Assembly (NCBI RefSeq): GCF_002975275.1
Contig: NZ_PCOQ01000002.1
Coordinates: 62,001 to 126,000 of the forward strand
Origin: Achromobacter sp. MYb9
GTDB lineage: Bacteria > Pseudomonadota > Gammaproteobacteria > Burkholderiales > Burkholderiaceae_B
DNA length: 64,000 nucleotides
Direction of reading: 5' to 3'
Shown here: piece after piece, positions 26,089 to 35,098 of the stretch
Layout: each line of letters begins with the position of its first letter
Position numbering within the stretch: position 1 is the first letter of the stretch
The notes under the pieces: generated by a model
Databases searched by the model: none
Seen by the model: the letters and a program-made list of their open reading frames with translations, nothing else
Told to the model about the DNA's origin: nothing
Made by a program: the position numbers and the translations under genes

Positions 26089-28008
26089 ATGGACTATCCC
26101 CGCGAATTCGATGTCATCGTCGTCGGTGGCGGCCACGCCGGCACTGAAGCGGCGCTGGCAGCAGCCCGCGCAGGCGCACAGACGCTGCTGCTGACGCACA
26201 ACATCGAGACCCTTGGCCAAATGTCTTGCAATCCCTCCATCGGCGGGATTGGGAAGGGCCACCTTGTCAAAGAAGTCGACGCCCTGGGTGGCGCGATGGC
26301 CTTGGCAACGGACGAGGCCGGGATTCAGTTCCGCATCCTGAACAGTTCCAAAGGCCCCGCCGTCCGTGCAACACGCGCGCAAGCTGACCGGGTGCTCTAC
26401 CGCCAGGCCATCCGCGGCCGTCTGGAAAACCAGCCGAACTTGTGGTTGTTCCAGCAGGCGGTCGAGGACCTGATGGTGGAGGGCGACAAGGTGGTGGGCG
26501 CGGTGACCCAGGTCGGCCTGAAGTTTCGCGCCAAGACGGTGGTCTTGACTGCCGGCACGTTCTTGAACGGTCTGATCCACGTGGGCCTGCAGAACTACTC
26601 CGGCGGCCGTGCCGGCGATCCCCCGGCAATTTCGCTGGGCCAGCGTCTGAAGGAACTCAAGCTTCCTCAAGGACGCCTGAAGACAGGTACCCCGCCGCGC
26701 ATCGACGGGCGTTCGATCAACTACAGCATCCTGGAAGAACAGCCGGGTGACCTGGATCCCGTGCCCGTGTTCTCGTATATGGGCAATGTGGCCATGCACC
26801 CGCGTCAGCTGCCGTGCTGGATCACGCATACCAATGCCCGGACGCACGACATCATCCGCGGCGGCCTGGATCGTTCACCGATGTACAGCGGTGTCATTGA
26901 AGGGGTGGGGCCGCGCTACTGCCCGTCCATCGAAGACAAGATCCACCGCTTTGCCGACAAGGAATCCCACCAGGTATTCCTGGAACCGGAAGGGCTGGAT
27001 ACGCACGAGGTCTATCCCAACGGCGTGTCCACCAGTTTGCCGTTCGATGTGCAGCTGGAATTGATCCATTCCCTGCGGGGGTTGGAGAACGCGCACATCA
27101 TGCGCCCGGGCTACGCGATCGAATACGACTACTTCGATCCACGTGGATTGAAGAGCACCCTTGAGACGAAGGCGATCGGCGGCTTGTTTTTCGCCGGGCA
27201 GATCAATGGCACGACGGGCTACGAAGAAGCGGCTGCCCAGGGCCTGCTGGCTGGCGTGAATGCCGCGCTGCAATCGCTGGGCCGTGATCCCTGGACGCCG
27301 CGCCGCGACGAAGCTTATCTGGGCGTGCTGGTCGACGACCTGGTGACGCGTGGCGTCACCGAACCCTATCGCATGTTTACCTCGCGCGCCGAATACCGCC
27401 TGAGCCTGCGTGAAGACAATGCCGATCTGCGCCTGACCGAAATCGGACGCCAATTGGGCATCGTCGACGACGCACGCTGGGATGCATTCAACCGCAAGCG
27501 CGATGCAGTGGCGGCGGAAGTCGAACGGTTGAAGTCATCGTGGGTGAATCCGCGCATCATGCCGGTTGAGGTAGCTGAACCGTTGCTGGGCAAGGCAATT
27601 GAACGTGAGTACTCACTAGCAGACTTGCTGAAACGCCCGAATGTTTCATATGAAGCATTGATGGCCGCGCGCAACGCCGACGGCTCGCTGCTGGCCGGCC
27701 CGGGTGTCGTCGAAGACGACGTCCTGGCGGAGCAGGTCGAGATCCAGGTGAAGTACGCCGGCTACATCGCCCGCCAGCAAGACGAAGTCCAAAAGCAGAT
27801 CTCGCACGAGCAACAGCCTATCCCCGCGGACGTCGACTACGACGCGGTGACGAGCCTGTCGTTCGAGGTGCGTCAGAAGTTGAAGACGCATCGCCCGGAA
27901 ACCGTCGGCCAGGCCGCACGCATCTCTGGCGTCACCCCCGCCGCAATCTCGTTGTTGCTGATCCACCTGAAGCGCTTGCATTACGGCTCGCGCAAGCAAG
28001 CCGCATGA
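26089..28008 (+). CDS. mnmG: tRNA uridine-34 modification enzyme MnmG (GidA)
   Basis: A 639-aa FAD protein that forms the MnmEG complex for cmnm5U34 modification. The N-terminal dinucleotide fold is [23 protein letters not shown]. GidA signatures follow: [47 protein letters not shown] and [18 protein letters not shown]. The helical C-terminal domain ends [14 protein letters not shown]. The start [14 protein letters not shown] fits the family; the frame is open back to 25855 only by translation of parS DNA. The ATG lacks a clear Shine-Dalgarno sequence. It overlaps rsmG by ATGA. Confidence 0.98.
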   Translation: MDYPREFDVIVVGGGHAGTEAALAAARAGAQTLLLTHNIETLGQMSCNPSIGGIGKGHLVKEVDALGGAMALATDEAGIQFRILNSSKGPAVRATRAQADRVLYRQAIRGRLENQPNLWLFQQAVEDLMVEGDKVVGAVTQVGLKFRAKTVVLTAGTFLNGLIHVGLQNYSGGRAGDPPAISLGQRLKELKLPQGRLKTGTPPRIDGRSINYSILEEQPGDLDPVPVFSYMGNVAMHPRQLPCWITHTNARTHDIIRGGLDRSPMYSGVIEGVGPRYCPSIEDKIHRFADKESHQVFLEPEGLDTHEVYPNGVSTSLPFDVQLELIHSLRGLENAHIMRPGYAIEYDYFDPRGLKSTLETKAIGGLFFAGQINGTTGYEEAAAQGLLAGVNAALQSLGRDPWTPRRDEAYLGVLVDDLVTRGVTEPYRMFTSRAEYRLSLREDNADLRLTEIGRQLGIVDDARWDAFNRKRDAVAAEVERLKSSWVNPRIMPVEVAEPLLGKAIEREYSLADLLKRPNVSYEALMAARNADGSLLAGPGVVEDDVLAEQVEIQVKYAGYIARQQDEVQKQISHEQQPIPADVDYDAVTSLSFEVRQKLKTHRPETVGQAARISGVTPAAISLLLIHLKRLHYGSRKQAA

Positions 28009-28718
28009 CCGCGCATACCGATCCGGCCGGCGCGGACATGGCCGGCCGCCTCTCTCGCGCATGCGAGCAGTTGGGGCTGCCCGTCGACAACGCAGCGCAC
28101 GCCAAGCTGCTGAATTACCTGTCCCAGATGCAACGCTGGAACCGGACGTACAACCTCACCGCCATCCGCGATCCCCAGCAGATGCTGATCCAGCATTTGT
28201 TCGACAGTCTGGCCGCCGTGGGCCCCTTCAGCCAGGCGCCGGGCGTCGCTGACGCCTCGGCCAAGGTCTACGACGTCGGATCGGGTGGCGGCCTGCCTGG
28301 CGTCGTTCTGGCGATCATGCGGCCCATGTGGTCCGTGACGTGCATTGATGCCGTTGAAAAGAAAACCGCGTTCGTGCGTCAGATGAGCGGCGCGCTGGCC
28401 TTGCCCAACTTGCAGGCGCTCCACGCGCGCATCGAAACGCTTGCGCCGGCCGAGTGCGACATCGTTACCTCCCGAGCCTTCGCGTCGTTGGACGATTTTG
28501 CGCAGCTCGCGGGTCGCCATGTGCGCATCGATGGTACCCTCGTCGCCATGAAGGGCAAGGTCCCCGATGAAGAAATTCAGGCGTTGCATGCGCGCGGGGA
28601 ATGGCAAGTCGACCATATTCAGCCGCTCCGGGTACCGGAGCTGCAAGCAGAGCGCTGCCTGATCTGGATGCGCCGCGGCGAAGAGCGCGGTGAAGGACGC
28701 AGTCAAGGAACCCTATGA
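28005..28718 (+). CDS. rsmG: 16S rRNA (guanine-N7)-methyltransferase RsmG (GidB)
   Basis: A 237-aa SAM-dependent methyltransferase that makes m7G527 in 16S rRNA; loss gives low-level streptomycin resistance in other bacteria. The SAM motif is [17 protein letters not shown], preceded by [20 protein letters not shown] and followed by [10 protein letters not shown]. It overlaps mnmG (4 bp) and parA (ATGA at 28715-28718), so the three are one transcription unit. The last 15 or so residues are a charged tail beyond the usual fold. Confidence 0.97.
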   Translation: MTAHTDPAGADMAGRLSRACEQLGLPVDNAAHAKLLNYLSQMQRWNRTYNLTAIRDPQQMLIQHLFDSLAAVGPFSQAPGVADASAKVYDVGSGGGLPGVVLAIMRPMWSVTCIDAVEKKTAFVRQMSGALALPNLQALHARIETLAPAECDIVTSRAFASLDDFAQLAGRHVRIDGTLVAMKGKVPDEEIQALHARGEWQVDHIQPLRVPELQAERCLIWMRRGEERGEGRSQGTL

Positions 28719-29515
28719 AGAACTTACCCCCCAGCACAACCGCCCGCGTCTTCTGCATCGCCAACCAGAAGGGGGGTGTGGGCAAGACGACGACCGCCAT
28801 CAATCTGGCGGCGGGCCTTGCCACGCATAATCAGCGCGTGCTGCTGGTGGACCTGGACCCTCAAGGCAATGCCACGATGGGCAGCGGTATCGACAAGAAC
28901 GCGCTGGAATCCAACCTGTACCAGGTGCTGATCGGCGAGGCCACCATTGAACAGGCCCGCGTGAAGTCGGAATCCGGCGGCTATGACGTGCTGCCCGCCA
29001 ATCGCGAGCTGTCCGGCGCCGAGATCGACCTGGTGCAGATGGACGAACGCGAACGCCAATTGAAAGCCGCGCTTGATACGGTCACGGGCCAATACGATTT
29101 CGTGCTGATCGATTGCCCGCCGACGCTGTCGTTGCTGACGCTCAACGGATTGGCCGCCGCTCATGGGGTCATCATTCCGATGCAGTGCGAGTACTTTGCG
29201 CTGGAAGGGCTGTCTGACCTCGTCAATACCATCAAGCGGGTCCACCGCAACATCAATGACGACCTGCGCGTCATCGGCCTGCTGCGCGTGATGTTCGACC
29301 CGCGCATGACGTTGCAACAGCAAGTGTCCGCCCAGCTGGAAGCGCACTTCGGCGACAAGGTCTTCAAGACTGTCGTACCGCGTAATGTGCGCCTGGCCGA
29401 AGCACCCAGTTACGGCATGCCCGGCGTCGTGTATGACCGCGCGTCACGCGGGGCGCAGGCCTACATCTCGTTCGGTGCCGAAATGATCGAACGCGTCAGG
29501 AAAGACCTGAAGTAA
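28715..29515 (+). CDS. parA: Chromosome-partitioning ATPase ParA (Soj)
   Basis: A 266-aa chromosomal-type ParA. The deviant Walker A is NQKGGVGKTTTAINLA, Walker A' is LLVDLDPQGNATMG, and Walker B is VLIDCPPTLSLLT. It lacks the long N-terminal HTH of plasmid ParA proteins, so it is the Soj type. It drives segregation of ParB-parS complexes. It overlaps rsmG by 4 bp; only 8 bp separate it from a GNAT gene that splits it from parB. Confidence 0.97.
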   Translation: MKNLPPSTTARVFCIANQKGGVGKTTTAINLAAGLATHNQRVLLVDLDPQGNATMGSGIDKNALESNLYQVLIGEATIEQARVKSESGGYDVLPANRELSGAEIDLVQMDERERQLKAALDTVTGQYDFVLIDCPPTLSLLTLNGLAAAHGVIIPMQCEYFALEGLSDLVNTIKRVHRNINDDLRVIGLLRVMFDPRMTLQQQVSAQLEAHFGDKVFKTVVPRNVRLAEAPSYGMPGVVYDRASRGAQAYISFGAEMIERVRKDLK

Positions 29516-29523
29516 GTCTTGCC

Positions 29524-30348
29524 ATGTCTGTTGCCGCGCTCTTTTCCCCGACCGCCACGCACGTTTCCCGCACGCCGCCCGCCGATGTGCGCGACCGCCT
29601 GCGCGTGCGTCTGGAAGAGGCCGCGTTGAACGCGACAGCGGTCGGTGCGCAGGTGCTCTATGATGGTTGGCTGGTGCGCTTTGCGCACTCGGAAGCCAAG
29701 CGCGTACGCAGCGTGAACGTGCTGGGGTTATCCACACGTCCGCTGGACGAGCGGCTGGCGTATTGTTCTTCGTTGTATGCGCGCCATGGTTTGCCCATGG
29801 TGCTGCGCATTACCTCCATCGGCCCCGATTTTTCGCTGGACGCCGAACTGGAGGCCCGCGGCTACACCTTTACCGGCGAGACCCGAGTCATGAGCATGTC
29901 GCTCGCCCCCAGGCCCAGCGTCCGGGGCGATCTGCATTTCAGGATAGTCGACACCAGCCGCTTCGCGCAGGCGGTTGGGGCCATGCGTGGCTCGGCGCCG
30001 GGACACGCCGGTGAACATCAAGCGCGTCTGCAAGGACTGGCTGTGGATAAGCAGCCGGTGCTGGCGTTCGACGCGGCGGGGCAGTGCGTTGCTGCGGGCC
30101 TGGCCGTCCGCGATGACGACCTGCTGGGCCTGTTCGACATCGTCACGGACCCGGGGCAACGGCGTAAAGGCTACGCCGATGCCCTGGTGGATTACCTATT
30201 GACCGAAGGCGCCGCCAGCGGCGCGACAACGGCGTACTTGCAGGTCGAGCCGGAGAACACCGCCGCGCGCGTCTTGTATGGCCGCTACGGCTTCAAAGAC
30301 TGTTACGCGTATTGGTACCGCCTGCCCGCCGAGCAGACGGACGCCTGA
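29524..30348 (+). CDS. GNAT-family acetyltransferase inserted between parA and parB
   Basis: A 274-aa protein with a C-terminal GNAT domain: LLGLFDIVTDPGQRRKGYAD carries the acetyl-CoA loop (QRRKGYA), followed by YLQVEPENTAARVLYGRYGF. The N-terminal 110 residues (DGWLVRFAHSEAKRVRSVN, then LDERLAYCSSLYARHGLPM) look like the degenerate first GNAT repeat of tandem GNAT enzymes. It lies 8 bp after parA and 43 bp before parB, in the same direction, so it should be co-transcribed. The gene carries two perfect DnaA boxes (29728-29736, 30042-30050). The substrate is unknown; a link to partition is only positional. Confidence 0.88.
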   Translation: MSVAALFSPTATHVSRTPPADVRDRLRVRLEEAALNATAVGAQVLYDGWLVRFAHSEAKRVRSVNVLGLSTRPLDERLAYCSSLYARHGLPMVLRITSIGPDFSLDAELEARGYTFTGETRVMSMSLAPRPSVRGDLHFRIVDTSRFAQAVGAMRGSAPGHAGEHQARLQGLAVDKQPVLAFDAAGQCVAAGLAVRDDDLLGLFDIVTDPGQRRKGYADALVDYLLTEGAASGATTAYLQVEPENTAARVLYGRYGFKDCYAYWYRLPAEQTDA

Positions 30349-30391
30349 GCCAGGCTCGGGATACAAAAACAGAAGGAAAGAGGATTTAACT

Positions 30392-31315
30392 ATGGCCACC
30401 AAGAAACCCAAGGGATTGGGTCGCGGACTGGACGCCTTGCTCGGCGCGGACGCGCCGGCGATCGACAACATCGGCAAGGCCGTCGCGGCCAAGCCCGAGG
30501 GTCCGCCATCCACCTTGCTTATCTCGAAGATGCGCGCCGGCAAGTATCAGCCGCGCACGCGCATGGACGAGGGCGCCCTGGGTGAGCTGGCCGAATCGAT
30601 CCGCACGCAAGGCATCATGCAACCCATTCTTGTGCGCGCGCTGGGTGACACCGCGCCCGGCCATTACGAGATCATCGCGGGTGAACGCCGCTTTCGCGCC
30701 GCGCAACTGGCGGGTTTGAAAGAAGTACCGGTGCTGGTGCGCGACGTGGCGGACGAGAACGCGGCCGTCATGGCGCTGATCGAAAACATCCAGCGCGAAG
30801 ACTTGAATCCGTTGGAAGAGGCGCATGGCGTGCGCCGCCTGCTGGATGAATTCGGGCTGACGCACGAACAGGCCGCGCAGGCGATCGGCCGCTCGCGTTC
30901 CGCCACCAGCAACTTGCTGCGCCTGTTGAATCTGGCGGCGCCCGTTCAGACGATGCTGCTGGCCGGCGACGTGGACATGGGCCATGCTCGTGCGCTGCTG
31001 GCCGTCGACGCCGCGACGCAGATCCAGTTGGCCAACCAGATCATCGCGCGCCGCCTGTCGGTGCGCGAGGCCGAAAAGCTGGTCACCAAGACCGCCAAGG
31101 AAACCGAATCGGCTTCCTCGCCGCGCAAGAAGGCCAACGGCGTCTCGCGCGATCTGACGCGTCTGGAAGAAGCGCTGTCCGATCATCTGGGCACGCGGGT
31201 CGCCCTGAAGGTGGGCGCCAAGGAAAAGGGCCAGATCGTCATCGATTTCCACGGGTGGGAACACCTGAATTCGCTGCTGGAACGCCAAGGCCTGTCCGGA
31301 GTCGTGGATGCCTGA
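30392..31315 (+). CDS. parB: Chromosome-partitioning protein ParB (Spo0J)
   Basis: A 307-aa ParB that binds parS and spreads as a CTP-dependent clamp. N terminus MATKKPKGLGRGLDALLG is the ParA-activating basic motif of chromosomal ParBs. Next are KYQPRTRMDEGALGELAESI, the CTP-binding GERRFRAAQLAGL motif, ENIQREDLNPLEEA, an HTH (LTHEQAAQAIGRSRSATSNL), and a C-terminal dimerisation domain. AGGAAAGAGGA precedes the ATG; the longer open frame belongs to the GNAT gene. Its targets are the parS sites at 24.9-26.0 kb. The gene end overlaps the asparaginase start by 8 bp. Confidence 0.97.
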   Translation: MATKKPKGLGRGLDALLGADAPAIDNIGKAVAAKPEGPPSTLLISKMRAGKYQPRTRMDEGALGELAESIRTQGIMQPILVRALGDTAPGHYEIIAGERRFRAAQLAGLKEVPVLVRDVADENAAVMALIENIQREDLNPLEEAHGVRRLLDEFGLTHEQAAQAIGRSRSATSNLLRLLNLAAPVQTMLLAGDVDMGHARALLAVDAATQIQLANQIIARRLSVREAEKLVTKTAKETESASSPRKKANGVSRDLTRLEEALSDHLGTRVALKVGAKEKGQIVIDFHGWEHLNSLLERQGLSGVVDA

Positions 31316-32312
31316 GCACGCGCTGCCGGTTGTCGCGGTGCTGGCTACCGGCGGCACCATCGCAGGCGCGCAGGCCGACGCCACGTCGGCGGGCTACAAG
31401 GCGGGGTCGTTCTCCGTCAACGATTTGCTGGCTGCCGTGCCGCAGTTGGCCGGCATTGCCGACATTCGCGCCGAACAGGTGGCGAATGTCGGTAGCCAGA
31501 ACATGACGCACGAGGTCTGGCGCGCGCTGGCCGAACGTGTGGAAACCCTGTGCCAGGACGCCTCGGTGGCGGGTATCGTCATCACGCACGGTACCGACAC
31601 GCTTGAAGAAACGGCGTACTTCCTCAGCTTGGTGATTCCGCACGACAAGCCCGTCGTCCTGGTGGGCGCGATGCGTCCTGCCACGGCGCTGGGCGCCGAA
31701 GGGCCGGCCAACCTGTATAACGCGGTGGCGCTGGCGCGCCACCCCGACGCCCGCGGACGCGGACCGCTGGTCGTGATGAACGAAGACGTGCATTACGCGC
31801 GCGAGATCCAGAAGATCGCCAGCGCAGGCCTGTGCGCCTTTGCTTCGCCCAACCGTGGCCGTGCGGGCGTCATGCATGGCGGCGTGCCGTGCTTCTATTC
31901 GCGCAACACCACAACCCACACCACGCAAAGCGAGTTTTCACTCGCATTGCTGCAACAGGCCGGCTGGCCGCGCGTGGACATCGTCTACGCGCATGCCAAT
32001 CTGCAGGCCGACCTGATCGACTTCCTGGCTGGCCTGGCCGACGGCATCGTGCTGGCCGGCGTGGGCGACGGCAACGCCACCGATCTGGGCGTCGATGCTC
32101 TGAGCCGCGCGGTTGCCGGCGGCACGGCCGTGGTCCGCGCGAGCCGTACAGGCAGTGGATTCGTGGCACGCGATGTCGAACTGGACGACGCCAGCCTGGG
32201 CTTCATCGCTGCTGGCGACCTGAATCCGCAAAAGTCACGCATCTTGCTGATGCTGGGCCTGTCCGTCACCCGCGACACGGCCGCCCTGCAGGCCATCTTC
32301 GACCGTTACTGA
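31308..32312 (+). CDS. L-asparaginase (AnsA/AnsB family)
   Basis: A 334-aa asparaginase that hydrolyses asparagine to aspartate and ammonia. The first active-site motif LATGGTIAG has catalytic Thr17; the second is ITHGTDTLEETAYF. The family stretch LVGAMRPATALGAEGPANLYNAV is also clear. There is no signal peptide, so it is cytoplasmic, although the sequence resembles the type II group. It starts 8 bp inside parB and its last 7 bp overlap the convergent LysR gene. A position in the par operon may be incidental. Confidence 0.93.
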   Translation: MPEHALPVVAVLATGGTIAGAQADATSAGYKAGSFSVNDLLAAVPQLAGIADIRAEQVANVGSQNMTHEVWRALAERVETLCQDASVAGIVITHGTDTLEETAYFLSLVIPHDKPVVLVGAMRPATALGAEGPANLYNAVALARHPDARGRGPLVVMNEDVHYAREIQKIASAGLCAFASPNRGRAGVMHGGVPCFYSRNTTTHTTQSEFSLALLQQAGWPRVDIVYAHANLQADLIDFLAGLADGIVLAGVGDGNATDLGVDALSRAVAGGTAVVRASRTGSGFVARDVELDDASLGFIAAGDLNPQKSRILLMLGLSVTRDTAALQAIFDRY

Positions 32313-33199
32313 TCGGGCGGCGGCGTGCCGCCCGCGTCGCCTTGTTGCGCCAGACCCAGGTTGGCGCGCAGCATGTCGTAGACCTGCCGCGTCAGCGGGT
32401 TGATCAGATCCCGCCTTATCCACAGGAAGTAAGTCACGTCCGGCAAGGGCGGAAGCCCTTCCTTTTCCCCCAGCACGCGCATTTCGGGCCCCAGCAGTTC
32501 CACGCTGCGGGCCGTCACCCCCAGGCCGGCGCGCAACGCGGCTTTGATCCCGACCAGATTGGGCGCCACATAGTTGGTGTGCCAGCGTACGCGCGCCTGC
32601 TCCAGCGCGTTCAGGGCCAGCCGGCGGAAGATGCTGGGCTCGTCCGCCAGCACCAGCGGCACCGGCGCGTGCACGTCATGCACGTAGTCGGCGGAGGCCA
32701 GCCAGACGGTGGGCGACGTGCGCAGCGCCACGCCTTCGAAGTCCTGGTCGAAGCGTGTGGATATCGTCAGGTCGATCTCGCCGGCACGCAAGGCATCCAT
32801 CAGGAACGGGCTTCGGTCCACGCGGATCTCCAACTTCACGCGGGGAGCCGAACGCGCGATATGCGTCAGCAGCGTGGGCAGGATGGTGTCCGCCACGTCC
32901 AGCGGCGCGCCCAGGCGCAGGTCTCCCTCCAACGGCCCATCCTGTAGCGCGCGCAACGCCTCATCGTTGATCGCCAGCATGTGACGCGCGTATTCCACCA
33001 GCCGCCGCCCATGCGACGACAGCACCTTGTTGCGCCCCTGTTTTTCGAACAGGGGCAGGCCGATGGTGGATTCCAGCCGCTGCATTTGCTGCGTGATGGC
33101 CGACTGCGTCTTATGCAGCCGGTTGGCCGCTTCCGAAAACGTGTCGTGCTGGGCGATGGCTGTCAGCGTGCGAAGCAGGTCCAGATCCAAATTGCGCAT
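32306..33199 (-). CDS. LysR-family transcriptional regulator
   Basis: A 297-aa LTTR. The N-terminal winged HTH is [20 protein letters not shown] followed by [20 protein letters not shown]; the co-inducer domain follows from about residue 90 ([17 protein letters not shown]). It is divergent from the thiol dioxygenase gene over 118 bp containing a perfect T-N11-A palindrome, so it probably controls the sulfur module to its right. The 3' end overlaps the asparaginase stop on the other strand. A perfect DnaA box lies at 32416-32424. Confidence 0.92.
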   Translation of the reverse strand: MRNLDLDLLRTLTAIAQHDTFSEAANRLHKTQSAITQQMQRLESTIGLPLFEKQGRNKVLSSHGRRLVEYARHMLAINDEALRALQDGPLEGDLRLGAPLDVADTILPTLLTHIARSAPRVKLEIRVDRSPFLMDALRAGEIDLTISTRFDQDFEGVALRTSPTVWLASADYVHDVHAPVPLVLADEPSIFRRLALNALEQARVRWHTNYVAPNLVGIKAALRAGLGVTARSVELLGPEMRVLGEKEGLPPLPDVTYFLWIRRDLINPLTRQVYDMLRANLGLAQQGDAGGTPPPDQ

Positions 33200-33215
33200 G
33201 TCAGCCTCTAAAAGT

Positions 33216-33230
33216 ATTAGCGTTGCTAAT
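33216..33230. promoter_or_regulatory. LysR-type operator, perfect inverted repeat
   Basis: ATTAGC-GTT-GCTAAT, a 6-bp perfect inverted repeat containing the T-N11-A pattern of LysR binding sites. It lies 16 bp upstream of the LysR start and about 90 bp upstream of the dioxygenase start. Confidence 0.65.
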
Positions 33231-33317
33231 GGAATGTTAAGGCAATTTAAATTGTTGATGCGCGGCCTGGGCGATACAGTAAACGCAATAACTCATGAAA
33301 CAAGAGGAAAATCCAAA

Positions 33318-33905
33318 GTGAGCACCCCGCACCCCCACCAGGCCGGCATCGATGCCGCTATTGGAAATATTAAAAAAACTGTAGGAAATAAGGGGCTGAA
33401 CCGCGACAGCCTCGACGAGGTCCTGCAAGAGCTGGTGGGCTTGGCCAGCCACACCGACTGGTGGACGGGCGAGCGATACGCTGCGCCCGAAGACGGTGAA
33501 CGCCAGGCGCGTTACCTGATCGCCGAAGACGACGACAAGGGCTATGCGCTTTACCTGAACGTCATGCGTCCCGGCAACAAGATCGTGCCGCACAATCACA
33601 CCACCTGGGCCTGTATCGCTGCCGTGGAAGGCGTGGAATACAACTACGTCTACGACCGCACCGACGACGGGTCGGTGCCTGGGGTGGGGCGGCTGGAGAA
33701 GACCGGAACGGTCGTGGTCGGCCCCGGTGCCGGTATCGCCTTGATGCCCGACGACATCCATGCCGTCGAAATCCAGGGCGACAGCGTCATCCGCCACCTG
33801 CACATGTACGGCCGCGCGCTCGAGACGCTGAACGAGCGCCTGGGCTTCGACCTGGAAGCGGGCACCTGCAAGATCATGCCCATCGGCGTGAAGACCCGCC
33901 GCTGA
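33318..33905 (+). CDS. Cysteine dioxygenase-family thiol dioxygenase
   Basis: A 195-aa cupin enzyme of the cysteine dioxygenase / 3-mercaptopropionate dioxygenase family, oxidising a thiol to a sulfinate. The ferrous-iron ligands read as His92 and His94 in VPHNHTTW and His148 in MPDDIHAVE. Cys99 and Tyr164 (HLHMYG) fall where mammalian enzymes have the cross-linked Cys93-Tyr157 pair, judged by spacing only. GTG start at 33318, with AGAGGAAA upstream; the open frame further back is the LysR shadow. It is followed after 2 bp by the MetC-like gene and then the rhodanese gene. Whether cysteine or 3-mercaptopropionate is the substrate cannot be told. Confidence 0.85.
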   Translation: MSTPHPHQAGIDAAIGNIKKTVGNKGLNRDSLDEVLQELVGLASHTDWWTGERYAAPEDGERQARYLIAEDDDKGYALYLNVMRPGNKIVPHNHTTWACIAAVEGVEYNYVYDRTDDGSVPGVGRLEKTGTVVVGPGAGIALMPDDIHAVEIQGDSVIRHLHMYGRALETLNERLGFDLEAGTCKIMPIGVKTRR

Positions 33906-33907
33906 CC

Positions 33908-35098
33908 ATGAGCAAGCCCTACCGGTCCGCCACGCGCCTGCTGCGCGCGGGACGCCCTCATCAAGGGTGGGTCAACACCCCCGTCACGCGTGCCAGCACC
34001 TACGTCTTCGATAGCGTCGCCGCCTGGCGCGACACGCGGGAACGCCGCGAGCAAGAGCGCCTGCCGTCCTACGGCGCGCGCGGCACCGACAGCACGCATG
34101 CGCTGGAAGACGCGCTGGTGGAGCTGGAACAGGGCTATCGCGCCGCGTTGTACCCCACGGGGCAGGCGGCGATCGCAACCGTGCTGCTGGCCTATCTACG
34201 GACCGGCGACCACGTGTTAGTGACCGACGCCGTATACGAACCCGTGCGTCGCTTCTGCGTCGAGCACCTGACGCGGCTGGGCATCGAATACACGTTCTAC
34301 CGGCCGGACGGCGCCGGCATCGAGGCGCTGATCCGGCCCAATACCCGCATGATCTATGCAGAGTCCCCCGGGTCGCTGACTTACGAGATGCCGGACCTCA
34401 CCGAGTTATCCACAGCTGCGCGAAAACACGATTGCTGGCTGGCTGTGGATAACACGTGGGCGTCGGGTTTGATACACAAACCACTCACGCTGGGCGCCGA
34501 TATCTCTCTGCTGGCGGCCACCAAATACCTGGGCGGACATGCCGATGTGATGATGGGCGCTGCCGTCGTCAACCGCCGCGCCTGGCGCGCATTGGAACGC
34601 GCCTCCATCGACTTCGGCCAGACGGTCGGGGCCGACGACGCGTTCCTGGTGCTGCGCGGCATGCGTTCGCTGCCGCTACGCATGGCGCAGCACGCCAGGA
34701 ACGCGTTGCGGGTGGCGGAATGGCTGCAAGGCCGCGCCGAGGTGGCGCGCGTGCTTTGTCCGGCCCTGCCCAGCCACCCGTCGCACGCGATCTGGCGACG
34801 CGATTGCACCGGCGCCAATGGTCTGCTGACGATCGAATTGAGCGAAGCGTTCGACATGGCGGATGCCGAGCGGCTGATCGACCGCCTGCGTCTGTTCGGC
34901 ATCGGCGCATCGTGGGGCGGATTTGAAAGCCTGGTGATCCCGGCGCAGCTGAATTCACGTGCGCTGCCTGACCCGACGCCCCGCGGCGCGATGCTGCGCC
35001 TGCATATCGGCCTGGAAGACCCCGACGACCTGATCGGCGACCTTGAACAAGGCTTGTCCGCGCTGACCCATTCCCCCCGTTCCCTACGAATCTCATGA
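33908..35098 (+). CDS. metC: Cystathionine beta-lyase-like PLP enzyme
   Basis: A 396-aa Cys/Met-metabolism PLP enzyme. The family pattern runs NTPVTRASTYVFDS near the N terminus, LYPTGQAAIATVL, YAESPGSLTYEMPD, VDNTWASGLIHKPLTLGAD, and the Schiff-base lysine in LLAATKYLGGHADVMMG. This matches proteobacterial cystathionine beta-lyase (MetC), which gives homocysteine, pyruvate and ammonia and also has cysteine desulfhydrase activity. In this operon, between a thiol dioxygenase and a rhodanese, a role in cysteine breakdown rather than methionine synthesis is possible. Two perfect DnaA boxes in opposite orientation lie inside (34406-34414, 34444-34452). Confidence 0.87.
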   Translation: MSKPYRSATRLLRAGRPHQGWVNTPVTRASTYVFDSVAAWRDTRERREQERLPSYGARGTDSTHALEDALVELEQGYRAALYPTGQAAIATVLLAYLRTGDHVLVTDAVYEPVRRFCVEHLTRLGIEYTFYRPDGAGIEALIRPNTRMIYAESPGSLTYEMPDLTELSTAARKHDCWLAVDNTWASGLIHKPLTLGADISLLAATKYLGGHADVMMGAAVVNRRAWRALERASIDFGQTVGADDAFLVLRGMRSLPLRMAQHARNALRVAEWLQGRAEVARVLCPALPSHPSHAIWRRDCTGANGLLTIELSEAFDMADAERLIDRLRLFGIGASWGGFESLVIPAQLNSRALPDPTPRGAMLRLHIGLEDPDDLIGDLEQGLSALTHSPRSLRIS

